NCBI RefSeq assembly: GCF_003014755.1
Contig: NZ_PYAW01000001.1
Location: 1,054,001 to 1,118,000, forward strand
Source of the DNA: Chitinophaga niastensis
Lineage (GTDB): Bacteria > Bacteroidota > Bacteroidia > Chitinophagales > Chitinophagaceae
Direction of reading: 5' to 3'
Length of the DNA: 64,000 nt
Part shown: positions 17,442 to 25,578 of the stretch, in pieces
How the letters are laid out: every line of letters begins with the position of its first letter
How positions within the stretch are numbered: position 1 is the first letter of the stretch
Translations under genes and position numbers: made by a program
Notes under the pieces: model-generated
Database searches by the model: none
Seen by the model: the letters and a program-made list of their open reading frames with translations, nothing else
Told to the model about the DNA's origin: nothing

Positions 17442-18098
17442 ATGAAGTTTGAAAAGATTAAGAACAAAGGACAGGCAAGATTATTTGAAAGCCATTACCT
17501 GGAGATGCTGACCAAAACGCATCCACTGGTAATCTGGGGTTTGTATTTGCCCATTATTGGCTATATGCTTTATTATAGTCATGATTCATTAGGCTTTACC
17601 GTAGGTACCGTAGGTATGATATTCATTGGAGCGATGTTTTTCTGGTCGTTTTTTGAGTATATCATGCATCGGTTTATGTTTCATTTTGTGAGCGACAAGC
17701 CCAGGGTGCAACGCTTTATTTACGTAATGCATGGCAATCATCATGAGTATCCGCGGGATAAGCAACGCTTATTTATGCCACCAGTGCCCAGTCTGATACT
17801 CTCTTCTGCCATATTTGGTTTGCAGTATATTTTTCTACGGCAAATCACTTTTATGTTTTTCCCTGGATTTATTTTGGGGTATCTGATTTATGGCAGTATG
17901 CATTATGCCATACATGCCTGGAATCCACCTCTCCGCTTCATGAAACCTTTGTGGCGTAATCACCATCTGCATCACTATAAGAGTGATGAAAGAGGCTTTG
18001 GTGTAAGTTCCTCCATTTGGGATCATGTGTTCGGAACTTTCTTTGATCTGGAAAAAGAAAAGGAAGATAAAGAGAAGGTGAAAGAATTGACTTTTTAA
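17442..18098 (+). CDS. Fatty acid hydroxylase superfamily (sterol desaturase type) membrane protein
   Basis: This 218-aa membrane di-iron enzyme has the three histidine boxes of the family: HRFMFH, HGNHHEYPRDK and HHLHHYK. Four hydrophobic segments surround them. Members 2-hydroxylate fatty acids of ceramides or hydroxylate carotenoids and sterols. Because Bacteroidota make sphingolipids, a sphingolipid fatty-acid hydroxylase is the favoured role, but this is inference. It stands alone, ending at a hairpin shared with the convergent downstream gene. Confidence 0.87.
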   Translation: MKFEKIKNKGQARLFESHYLEMLTKTHPLVIWGLYLPIIGYMLYYSHDSLGFTVGTVGMIFIGAMFFWSFFEYIMHRFMFHFVSDKPRVQRFIYVMHGNHHEYPRDKQRLFMPPVPSLILSSAIFGLQYIFLRQITFMFFPGFILGYLIYGSMHYAIHAWNPPLRFMKPLWRNHHLHHYKSDERGFGVSSSIWDHVFGTFFDLEKEKEDKEKVKELTF

Positions 18099-18112
18099 GG
18101 CATTTTTTTATA

Positions 18113-18160
18113 TAGAGATGTAGTTTCTGCAGGGCCAATCTTTCGGAAACTACATCTCTA
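18113..18160. terminator. Hairpin between convergent genes
   Basis: TAGAGATGTAGTTTC pairs perfectly with its complement over 15 bp around an 18-nt loop. It sits between the ends of the hydroxylase gene and the small minus-strand gene. Confidence 0.6.
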
Positions 18161-18176
18161 AAATATATTCAAATAT

Positions 18177-18521
18177 TTACCATCTCTCTTCATCATCCGG
18201 CAGATCATCTTGTTTATATGTTGCACGGGATATTATTTTCTGTAGTTGCCTTTCAATAATAAGTGCGGCAATTGGCTTATAAGGATCAGCACCTGTTGCT
18301 GTTGCCGTTTCCAGTATTTCCCTTACTTTCTTTTCAGCTATATCCAGCCGGTATAATAAAAAAATAAAATGCCGGAAATCTTCATTGATCAATGTTTCCA
18401 GTCTGCCGGCCAGTATTTCCTCCAATAACTCGTAACTAATGTTAACGGGGATACGTACTTCAAAATTCTCCTGCGTCCATGCAGCAGTTTCCTGTAAATA
18501 TTGTGCAGGAAGTGAAGCCAT
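18177..18521 (-). CDS. Hypothetical protein, translationally coupled to the DUF6263 gene
   Basis: This 114-aa acidic, helix-rich cytoplasmic protein has no signal peptide or membrane segment. Notable segments are NISYELLEEILAGRLETLI and DIAEKKVREILETA; the C-terminus ends DDLPDDEERW. No family was recognised. Its ATG overlaps the stop of the preceding DUF6263 gene by one base (TAATG), which indicates translational coupling. A small conserved Chitinophagaceae protein is the most that can be said. Confidence 0.65.
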   Translation of the reverse strand: MASLPAQYLQETAAWTQENFEVRIPVNISYELLEEILAGRLETLINEDFRHFIFLLYRLDIAEKKVREILETATATGADPYKPIAALIIERQLQKIISRATYKQDDLPDDEERW

Positions 18522-19468
18522 TATTTCATTTGTTTTATTTTGTAAGAAGCATTTGTAACCACTTTTACCGGTACTTTGAGGTCGTGCTTAATGCGTTTTG
18601 CTTTATCGGCTTTGTAGGTATATTCACCATTCATTTCAGTGGTCTGCACGCATATGTTGGGAAATCCGCTGCTGCGATTTACCAGGTAGTTGGAAGAAGT
18701 GGTACCGCTGATTTCTGCGGTAGCTTTAATATCATCATCCAGCGTAAGCATTTGTACTTTGTCTGTTTTTATTTTAGAGGTGCCGCCTATTTTAGCAGTT
18801 TGTGTATCCCAGGTTTGCAGGTTCCAGTACAAATCAATGCTTCCTACTAATCCGCCACGCATGGGTACATTTTCTTCCCATTGGGTGCCGGTTTTAATGC
18901 CGTGTGCAGGATACATGATCAATAGTTGTTCCAGCCAGCTTTGGAAGGCGGCTGTACCAAACTGGTCTTTCATCAGTTTTTTGTAAGCTGCCTGTTCATC
19001 CTTTTTGAGGCTGTTGAAAGCACTGGCAGCATTGTCCAGGATTTGGTCCAGTCCTTCTACTTTATTGATGATGCCTGTTGTCTGTATTTCTACTGTAAAG
19101 GGCTGGTCCAGTACTTTTTTGAGGCCCGCCTGGAAAGGTTCTTTATCGTTGGTTACTTTAGCGTCTACAAAGATATTTTGGTTTTTGGCGTTGAAATTAA
19201 ATTTCAGGTCCTTGTAGCGAAAGGTGAGTGTGGTTTTACCGGGATTCACGTCTGTTACATCCATGGTGATGATATTATTATAATCCCGGGTGGTACGTTG
19301 TACAATTTCGTTGATGGTCATGTAGGTTTCACTTCTGCTCTTCTGCTCCAGCTCATACAGTTCACCTTTATGGAAGGTATAGTTCAGTGCTACATATTCC
19401 TGTGCCCTTGCGGTAAATGCCAGTGCTACTATCATTGTCATCAGTCCCAAAAATCTTTTCATTACCAT
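18521..19468 (-). CDS. DUF6263 family exported protein
   Basis: The 315-aa protein begins with a signal peptide (MKRFLGLMTMIVALAFTARAQ, with a second ATG two codons before it). The mature part is beta-rich with YTFHKGELYELEQKSRSE, the typical DUF6263 opening, and paired Cys are absent. Function is unknown; members are periplasmic or surface-exposed in Bacteroidota. It ends on the start codon of the following small gene and starts 12 bp after the TIGR02757 gene, so three minus-strand genes are probably one transcript. Confidence 0.78.
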   Translation of the reverse strand: MVMKRFLGLMTMIVALAFTARAQEYVALNYTFHKGELYELEQKSRSETYMTINEIVQRTTRDYNNIITMDVTDVNPGKTTLTFRYKDLKFNFNAKNQNIFVDAKVTNDKEPFQAGLKKVLDQPFTVEIQTTGIINKVEGLDQILDNAASAFNSLKKDEQAAYKKLMKDQFGTAAFQSWLEQLLIMYPAHGIKTGTQWEENVPMRGGLVGSIDLYWNLQTWDTQTAKIGGTSKIKTDKVQMLTLDDDIKATAEISGTTSSNYLVNRSSGFPNICVQTTEMNGEYTYKADKAKRIKHDLKVPVKVVTNASYKIKQMK

Positions 19469-19480
19469 TATTTATTTTGA

Positions 19481-20254
19481 TCAAACATATTTTTCAATCA
19501 CACCCAGGCCAAACAACGCAAAGTCGTATTTGGCGGGATCGTCCGGATCGAGCTTTTTTAACTGGTGTGTGAGTGCAGTAGCTGTTTTCCAGTCGGCTTT
19601 AGCGGTTGCTATTAAACCTAGTCTGGCTGCTACCCTGCTTACATGCACATCTACCGGGCAAATCAGTTGAGCGGGTGATATGTGGTGCCAGAGCCCAAAA
19701 TCCACGCCATTTTCGTCATTTCTCACCATCCAGCGTAAATACATGTTCAGTCTTTTGCAGGCTGAGTTTTTAGCGGGGGTAGAAATATGCTTTCCGGTTC
19801 TTTCGGGATGTTCCAGTGCAAAGAAAACTTTACGAAACCCGATCAGTGCTTTTTCCACGTTTTCATCTCTGGGTGTAATATGCGCACTGAAGGCAAATTC
19901 CAGCGAAGTTACGTTGGTGTAATAGTGCTGGAGGAACTCTACAAAGTATAACAAGTCCAACCCATTAAAAGTGCGGTGACAGAAAGACATCAACTTCATG
20001 CGCTCTCTTGGCTGATGATGGCGGATATAATCATACGGTGAATTATCCATCATTTTCATTAGCTCCGTACACTTATTAATGATACTGGTGCGATTTCCCC
20101 AGGCCAGTATGGCCGCAAAGAAGCCGGCTATTTCAATATCCTGCAATACACTGAACCGGTGCGGTATGCAAATAGGATCGTTTGCAATAAAGTCCGGATG
20201 ATTGTAGTATGCCGCCTTTGCATCTAAAAAATCCCGTAGTTGTTGGATCTTCAT
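19481..20254 (-). CDS. TIGR02757/DUF2400 family protein
   Basis: This 257-aa cytoplasmic protein matches the TIGR02757 family: NDPICIPHRFSVLQDIEI and ILAWGNRTSIINK near the N-terminus and CPVDVHVSRVAARLGL near residue 200. The CPVDVHVSR segment resembles the helix-hairpin-helix/metal region of DNA-glycosylase-like folds, so a nucleic-acid role is possible but unproven. Length is normal. It lies upstream of DUF6263 on the same strand. Confidence 0.85.
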   Translation of the reverse strand: MKIQQLRDFLDAKAAYYNHPDFIANDPICIPHRFSVLQDIEIAGFFAAILAWGNRTSIINKCTELMKMMDNSPYDYIRHHQPRERMKLMSFCHRTFNGLDLLYFVEFLQHYYTNVTSLEFAFSAHITPRDENVEKALIGFRKVFFALEHPERTGKHISTPAKNSACKRLNMYLRWMVRNDENGVDFGLWHHISPAQLICPVDVHVSRVAARLGLIATAKADWKTATALTHQLKKLDPDDPAKYDFALFGLGVIEKYV

Positions 20255-20281
20255 ATAAGTTGAATCACATGTATCACCGCA

Positions 20282-20316
20282 AGCCTTTTTATATCAATGA
20301 ATGATATAAAAAGGCT
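20282..20316. terminator. 15-bp inverted repeat downstream of the metB-like gene
   Basis: AGCCTTTTTATATCA pairs with its complement around a 5-nt loop. No T-run follows on the minus strand, so termination is plausible but not certain. Confidence 0.45.
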
Positions 20317-20390
20317 GTGGATATGGTTAGGATAAAATAGTATACAGCAGTAAAGATAATTTTTACCGGATTAGAATTATAATCTATTGC

Positions 20391-21530
20391 TTAACCTATG
20401 GCTTTATTCAGGTCGTCTGTGAGATCGCCTGCATCTTCAATACCTACACTCAGGCGGATGAGCGAGTCTGCCAAACCATTTTTGATCCTTTCCTCACGAG
20501 GAATGGAAGCATGCGTCATGCTGGCAGGATGGCCTATCAGTGATTCTACCCCACCCAATGATTCTGCCAGCGAAAACAGGTGTGTATTGCTCAGGATGCG
20601 ATTAGCGGCTTCTATATTATCATCTTTCAGGGTAAAGGATATCATACCACCAAAGCCGCGCATCTGTTGTTTGGCGATGTCGTGGTTAGGATGATCTGTA
20701 AATCCTGGCCAGAATACTTTGTCCACTTTGGCGTGGTTACGAAGGAAGTTAGCTATTATAATACCGTTTTCACAGTGGCGTTGCATCCGTACATGCAGGG
20801 TTTTGATCCCGCGCAGCACCAGGAAACAATCCTGGGGGCCAGGTACCGCACCGCAACTGTTTTGTATAAAGTATAGTTGTTTTGCCAGTTCTTCATTTTT
20901 TACAATGACAACACCATGCACCACATCACTGTGACCACCCAGGTACTTGGTAGCAGAATGTAATACAATGTCGGCGCCAAGGTCCAGTGGATTTTGGAGG
21001 TAGGGCGACGCAAAAGTATTATCCACACAAAGCATGATCTCATTTTTCCTGGCTATCTGTGCACAAGCTGCTATGTCGATGATCTTTAAAAGTGGATTAG
21101 TAGGTGTTTCCAGCCATATCATCTTTGTTTGGGGAGTAATATGAGCTTCTATGTTTTTGGCGTCTTCCATGCCTATGAAGGTGAATTTGATGCCATAACG
21201 CTCAAATACCTTCGTAAAAATCCGATAAGTACCTCCATAAAGGTCATTGGTGGCAATCACCTCATCGCCGGGGCTCAGCAATTTCATGACGCCGTCGGTG
21301 GCTGCCAGTCCGCTCCCGAAAGAAATGCCATGGGTGCCGTTTTCAATGGCTGCCAGTGCATTTTGCAGTGCATCGCGGGTAGGATTCTGCGTCCGGGCAT
21401 ATTCATAGCCCTTATGCTGCCCGGGAGCGCTCTGTACATAGGTAGAAGTTTGGAAAATTGGCGTCATGATGGCGCCTGTGGATGGATCGGGAGCTACACC
21501 TGCGTGTATGAGTTTAGTACCCAGCTTCAT
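20391..21530 (-). CDS. Cystathionine gamma-synthase-type PLP enzyme
   Basis: This 379-aa fold-type I PLP enzyme belongs to the trans-sulfuration (Cys/Met metabolism) family. The PLP lysine is in HSATKYLGGHSD; cofactor contacts are YEYARTQNPTRDALQ near residue 45 and VDNTFASPYLQNPL. The C-terminus has SLGGVESLIGHPASMTH. The family contains gamma-synthases, beta-lyases and gamma-lyases that cannot be separated reliably by eye; ESLIGHPASMTH favours cystathionine gamma-synthase or gamma-lyase. It is monocistronic, with a -7 box about 45 bp upstream. Confidence 0.88.
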   Translation of the reverse strand: MKLGTKLIHAGVAPDPSTGAIMTPIFQTSTYVQSAPGQHKGYEYARTQNPTRDALQNALAAIENGTHGISFGSGLAATDGVMKLLSPGDEVIATNDLYGGTYRIFTKVFERYGIKFTFIGMEDAKNIEAHITPQTKMIWLETPTNPLLKIIDIAACAQIARKNEIMLCVDNTFASPYLQNPLDLGADIVLHSATKYLGGHSDVVHGVVIVKNEELAKQLYFIQNSCGAVPGPQDCFLVLRGIKTLHVRMQRHCENGIIIANFLRNHAKVDKVFWPGFTDHPNHDIAKQQMRGFGGMISFTLKDDNIEAANRILSNTHLFSLAESLGGVESLIGHPASMTHASIPREERIKNGLADSLIRLSVGIEDAGDLTDDLNKAIG

Positions 21531-21569
21531 GTCTTAAATGTTTTATAATGAACAATTTCTGGTGGTTTC

Positions 21570-21577
21570 CAAAGATA
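21570..21577 (-). promoter_or_regulatory. -7 box for the metB-like gene
   Basis: The minus strand reads TATCTTTG, an exact TAnnTTTG match, about 40 bp before the ATG. No -33 TTG was seen. Confidence 0.4.
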
Positions 21578-21708
21578 CTTCAGATTTTGCGATTGGGTAG
21601 TGTCCACATTATAAGAAAATCAGGGGAATTAAAACGAAACTAATACTTGTCCATTTTAGCTAATATTATAATATTATCGTATTATTTATTACGGTTACGA
21701 ACATTTTT

Positions 21709-21826
21709 ACATCGTTCACCAAATCGAAGCCAACGGATAAGGATAATCGAATTAAATTCGTTTTAGGTTTTTCATAGGATATGGTTAAAATTCTTAAGGC
21801 GGTATTCTTACCGCTTTTTCTTTTTA
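21709..21826 (+). ncRNA. Dispersed small-RNA-like element, copy C
   Basis: It has CGTTCAC at 21713-21719, then 45 nt including TAAATTCG as the -7-like box (21753-21760), the core AGGTTTTTCATAGGATATGG from 21765, and the hairpin AGGCGGTA-TTCT-TACCGCTT (21797-21816) with a T-rich tail. A GAAC-N11-GTTC inverted repeat (21699-21717) matches copy A in spacing. The element is transcribed in the direction opposite to both flanking genes (metB-like start and DUF2911 end), which argues against it being a leader or terminator of either. An ATG at 21781 opens a 21-codon hydrophobic frame. Confidence 0.55.
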
Positions 21827-21847
21827 AATTAATTTATCTTTTATAAA

Positions 21848-21892
21848 GTAGAAAGGTCCCTTCCTGGCATAGCCGGGAAGGGACCTTTCTAC
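21848..21892 (-). terminator. 17-bp perfect hairpin after the DUF2911 gene
   Basis: GTAGAAAGGTCCCTTCC pairs perfectly with its complement around an 11-nt loop, 14 bp beyond the DUF2911 stop. Confidence 0.7.
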
Positions 21893-21905
21893 ATATATTC
21901 TACAA

Positions 21906-22511
21906 TTATTTCTTCTTTTTAGTGCTGCTTACAACAGCATCAGACCATTTAATAGGCAAACTAACACTTACCTTATCCCAGGCAATGATGAGGTTTGCAC
22001 CAGGGTCCCCTTTTTCAAATACCATAGTGAAGGCTTCTACTGGTGTATCCAGCGACATTACCGGCAAAGCAGTTCTTACGATATCTTTTTGCTGATCATA
22101 TTTAAAGGCCCCCCAGATGTCAACTTCCTTATTCAGGATAATGGTCCATGTTTTTTCCGTTGGAATGGCGTACAAGGTGTAGCGTCCTTTGGGAATATTT
22201 TTTCCGGCAATGATCACAGGTCTGAAGAACTCTATTTCAGTGGCTTCGTTGGCACCCAAACGCCATATTTTACCATATTCTTCCAGGTTGCCGAATATTT
22301 CTCTACCCTTTGTTTGCGGACGGCTGTAAATTACCCTGGCTACCAGCGAACCAGGTTCTCCTTTTACTTTTACTACGTACGGATACATTACAGGGTAATA
22401 GGCCATATCCATCGGACTGGCATCGAGTGGTGGCAATTTTTTATCCTGCGCACCGGCGTTTATACTGAATATGCCTAATGCAAAGGCAAATAAGAAAACT
22501 TTTTTAATCAT
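21906..22511 (-). CDS. DUF2911 domain exported protein
   Basis: This 201-aa protein has a signal peptide (MIKKVFLFAFALGIFSINAGAQ) and the DUF2911 core: VIYSRPQTKGREIFGNL, WRLGANEATEIEF, IPKGRYTLYAIP and WTIILNKE. A basic tail (STKKKK) closes it. DUF2911 is common in Bacteroidota and of unknown function. It is preceded by acpH, with about 95 bp between, on the same strand. Confidence 0.87.
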   Translation of the reverse strand: MIKKVFLFAFALGIFSINAGAQDKKLPPLDASPMDMAYYPVMYPYVVKVKGEPGSLVARVIYSRPQTKGREIFGNLEEYGKIWRLGANEATEIEFFRPVIIAGKNIPKGRYTLYAIPTEKTWTIILNKEVDIWGAFKYDQQKDIVRTALPVMSLDTPVEAFTMVFEKGDPGANLIIAWDKVSVSLPIKWSDAVVSSTKKKK

Positions 22512-22606
22512 CCTGGGAAAGCTTTATTTCTTTTAAATGGAATTGGAGGCAAACCTACCCAATTTTAAGGAATCAGAAAAGTGGCATACCTGCTTTTAAC
22601 AAGCTG

Positions 22607-23203
22607 TTAGCGGTTTTCCATTAGTAACAAATTTTCCACATATGTTTGTAGCTGTGGGAAAAACACCTGGTAGCATTCTTTTAAAGCAGCATAGTGCTCC
22701 ATAAAAACAGCAAAAACCACCGCGCCGTCAGTTTCCAGGTATTTGGCTCTGCGGGCAACGCCCCTGAAAGCACTCGACATCCCTTCTGTAGTATGATAAT
22801 TATACAACCAGTTGTATTGCTGCATGTACTGGAACATCTGTAAAAATGCTGGTGGTAGCAATTGCTCACGTAGTGTTATCTCATTATAAACATAACGGGC
22901 AAATGAATACAACGATTCGTTGGTGAAACGATCAGGGTCTGTAGCCAAAAAATGATCATATACCAGGTCCGTAAATACGCCGCTATACAAACCGCAGGAG
23001 GGCCTGAAAAAAACTTTGGCCTTACCCGTTACCGGATGTTGATCTGTAAAAGTATCTATAGCCCTATGAATACGAATGCCCTGCTGTATACCTGCTTCAT
23101 AGGTAGAAAGGTTCTTTTTGCCTTTCACAAAATCCGCTATGAGGTTGCCGGTAATCAGCTCAGGCTGATGAAAAGATAAATAAGCATGGGCAAGGTGGTT
23201 CAT
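22607..23203 (-). CDS. acpH: Acyl carrier protein phosphodiesterase
   Basis: AcpH removes the 4'-phosphopantetheine group from holo-ACP. The 198-aa protein shows the family pattern MNHLAHAYLS, GNLIADFVKGK, GIRIHRAIDTFTD with metal-binding His and Asp residues, and VFTDLVYDHFLA. It is an HD-like metal-dependent fold. The size is normal. It lies between the DUF2911 gene and an alpha/beta hydrolase on the same strand, with gaps of about 95 and 50 bp. Confidence 0.88.
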   Translation of the reverse strand: MNHLAHAYLSFHQPELITGNLIADFVKGKKNLSTYEAGIQQGIRIHRAIDTFTDQHPVTGKAKVFFRPSCGLYSGVFTDLVYDHFLATDPDRFTNESLYSFARYVYNEITLREQLLPPAFLQMFQYMQQYNWLYNYHTTEGMSSAFRGVARRAKYLETDGAVVFAVFMEHYAALKECYQVFFPQLQTYVENLLLMENR

Positions 23204-23253
23204 GCCATTAAGGTACGTATTTATGGTTTATAGCTCATTGGCCGGAGCTGTTG

Positions 23254-24681
23254 TCAACGGGTTTTATTGGTATGTTGTAGTATCCAGGAGCTTATCTGCT
23301 CCAATGCCTTGGGGGAAAAGGTTTCAGTGATTGTTTTATATTCCGAGGGCATACCGGTTCCAGCAGTTTGAAATAAATGATTCAACCCCGGAAGCTCAAT
23401 AGTAGTAACATCTTTATTGCCACTTTCAGTCAGTATTTTTTTAATACCAGGTAAATTGAGGCTGGCAACTATTTGTACATCTTTACTACCGTTAAGGGCA
23501 AGCACAGGGCATTTTACGTTGCTGAGTACTGGTAAAGGATCATAGGCAAGTACGGATTTTATTTCCGGATTAGACATGGCATAGGCAAGCACTAATGTCT
23601 GCCTGGAAATATTTTCTGCGGTAATGCCTAAAGTAGAAAGTGTTTGTGGTGTTTGTTGTTTTAGCCACTGCTCACCCATTTTGATGGTCCTGGTATACAA
23701 ACCAGTTGTATCAGTTGCCAGAACGAGGTCTGTTATTTTTCCGTACAACTCCAGGTAAGCATTTACACTGTTGCTATCAATAGCAGACGCTATTGCTTTA
23801 TTTTGTGCCAGCATTACGTTTTTACCATTTACACCCGGGCCGGCCAGTAAAACCATGAATGCAATGTCCTTATCGCCGGCTACTAATGTTGGGGCAATAG
23901 CACCACCTTCGCTATGGCCTATTAATCCTATTTTTTTCGGGTTGATTATATCTTTTCTTGTTTTCAGATAAGCCACTGCAGCAGCTGCGTCTTTTGTAAA
24001 ATCAGCGATGGTAGATCCCTGATAATGGCCGGTGGTTTGTCCTACACCTCTGTCATCTACCCTTAATACAGCAATTCCATGCCGGGTAAGATAATCTGCT
24101 ATCAACAAAAAGGGCTTATGACCAAATATCTCTGAGTTACGATTTTGAGCTCCTGAGCCACTGATCAACAACGCCACCGGAAAGTTCTTTCCTGCTTCAG
24201 GGGTAGTAAGCGTGCCTCCATAAGTGATGCTTTTATCAGTATTGGTAAAAGTTACATCTGTTGTATGATAGGGAAATGGAGGGAAAGGCTCCTGTGGTCT
24301 TACTGGTTTGGCTATTTCCAGTTTGCCCCGATCCATAATAAACGGAAGTTGTACCATTCCCTGTTTCCATTGACCGTTTATCCTGTTGGTATTTTCTATC
24401 GTGCCCTCCATCGTTACATGTAGTTGTGCCATAGTAGCTTTTACCTGGTTATCAACAACAGTGAAGCTGTCAAAAGCATAACCATAGGCATTTTGCTCAG
24501 GACTATCCATAGTTGCCTGGTAGTTCTTGTTTGCATTATTCCAGGTAATGTGTACAATAATCGGAAAGGCTTGCAGGGTTCCATGCCAGTCATCCGCAAG
24601 CTGCTGGGCCTGCACAGTAATGGATAGGAATAATGTTACCGGCAACAAACTGTATACTGCTAGAAGGGAAATGCGTTTCAT
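23254..24681 (-). CDS. Exported alpha/beta hydrolase (esterase-like)
   Basis: The 475-aa protein has a signal peptide to about residue 26 (VQAQ) and an N-terminal beta-rich domain (about 30-130). The hydrolase domain carries the nucleophile elbow GHSEGGAIAP, the oxyanion segment LLISGSGAQNR, and a late DVQI acid and LPGLNHLF histidine. This two-domain form is common in Bacteroidota, annotated only as a serine hydrolase or dipeptidyl-aminopeptidase-like esterase. Substrate is unknown. Confidence 0.87.
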   Translation of the reverse strand: MKRISLLAVYSLLPVTLFLSITVQAQQLADDWHGTLQAFPIIVHITWNNANKNYQATMDSPEQNAYGYAFDSFTVVDNQVKATMAQLHVTMEGTIENTNRINGQWKQGMVQLPFIMDRGKLEIAKPVRPQEPFPPFPYHTTDVTFTNTDKSITYGGTLTTPEAGKNFPVALLISGSGAQNRNSEIFGHKPFLLIADYLTRHGIAVLRVDDRGVGQTTGHYQGSTIADFTKDAAAAVAYLKTRKDIINPKKIGLIGHSEGGAIAPTLVAGDKDIAFMVLLAGPGVNGKNVMLAQNKAIASAIDSNSVNAYLELYGKITDLVLATDTTGLYTRTIKMGEQWLKQQTPQTLSTLGITAENISRQTLVLAYAMSNPEIKSVLAYDPLPVLSNVKCPVLALNGSKDVQIVASLNLPGIKKILTESGNKDVTTIELPGLNHLFQTAGTGMPSEYKTITETFSPKALEQISSWILQHTNKTR

Positions 24682-24893
24682 AAAGGACTACAACTATTTG
24701 ATAATATAAACAATGTACAAAAAACCTTATCCATTTTAACAATATCTTAACGCACATCCATGCAACATTGGCAGGGTGGCACCAACAGACTCGCTATGGC
24801 TGGTCTGTATAGGCGTTTGTTCGCTACCGGTCAGGCGGACGTTCATAAGCGGATACGCCAACTAATCATGTACTACCAACAGTAAAGAATGCC

Positions 24894-24925
24894 TTGACCA
24901 CTGGGCACTTCCCATCGTAGCTTTG
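24894..24925 (+). promoter_or_regulatory. Promoter for the small periplasmic protein gene
   Basis: TTG at 24894-24896 and TAGCTTTG at 24918-24925 are 21 nt apart, a full Bacteroidota-type promoter, 48 bp before the ATG at 24973. Confidence 0.5.
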
Positions 24926-24972
24926 ATCTATCGAAACAAAAAAAATCACAATCACAATAAATTTTTTCCGCC

Positions 24973-25425
24973 ATGAAAAAACTTATCCTTTTAATGAGTG
25001 CAGCTTTATTGCTGAGCGCAAACGTGCTTTTTGCCAGCGCATATGAAACCTCTGTTAACAACAGAATAAAAAACACCTTCGACGAATCTTTTGCAGGTGC
25101 TAAAGAAGTAAAATGGTATACGGATGATAATAAAACATTCACTGCCAAGTTTACTATGAGTAACAGTAAAGTAACAGCCTTCTTCAATGATGACGGTACA
25201 TTACTGGCTACTTCCCGCTACCTGCAGGTAGATCAGCTGCCTTTGAACGTAAGCAGCAAGCTGACTAAAAAGTATCCTGGTAACAGTGTCTACTGTGTAG
25301 TAGAATACACCGCAGGTGATAACACCGTGTATTTTATAACACTTGAAAATGAAAATACCTGGACAACGGTAAAAGCAGAACGTTCCGGTAACATGTCAAC
25401 ATACAGCCATTTGAAAAAAGCTTAG
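24973..25425 (+). CDS. Small exported protein, PepSY-like fold suspected
   Basis: The 150-aa protein has a signal peptide (about 23 residues, ending LFASA) and a small alpha/beta mature part with FDESFAGAKEVKWY...FTAKFTM and YLQVDQLPLNVSSKLTKKYPGN. This pattern resembles the PepSY-like, beta-lactamase-inhibitor-protein-like proteins that are frequent in Bacteroidota. Function is unknown. It has its own promoter and terminator, so it is a single-gene unit. Confidence 0.72.
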   Translation: MKKLILLMSAALLLSANVLFASAYETSVNNRIKNTFDESFAGAKEVKWYTDDNKTFTAKFTMSNSKVTAFFNDDGTLLATSRYLQVDQLPLNVSSKLTKKYPGNSVYCVVEYTAGDNTVYFITLENENTWTTVKAERSGNMSTYSHLKKA

Positions 25426-25447
25426 TCTTAGTAGTGTTAGAAATACA

Positions 25448-25484
25448 GGGCTCATGGATACTACCATGGGCCTTTTGTTTTATT
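25448..25484 (+). terminator. Terminator of the small exported protein gene
   Basis: GGGCTCATGG pairs with CCATGGGCC around a 6-nt loop and is followed by TTTTGTTTTATT. Confidence 0.7.
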
Positions 25485-25516
25485 CTCCACGTCCCGCTCC
25501 CCACAAAAAATTATCT

Positions 25517-25524
25517 TAACTTTG
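25517..25524 (+). promoter_or_regulatory. -7 box for the deoxyhypusine-synthase-like gene
   Basis: TAACTTTG matches TAnnTTTG exactly and lies 54 bp before the ATG. Confidence 0.45.
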
Positions 25525-25578
25525 CCCCCTGTTAAGGCTTTATTAGCCAGACTGTTAATGTATAAATGATTAAATGAC

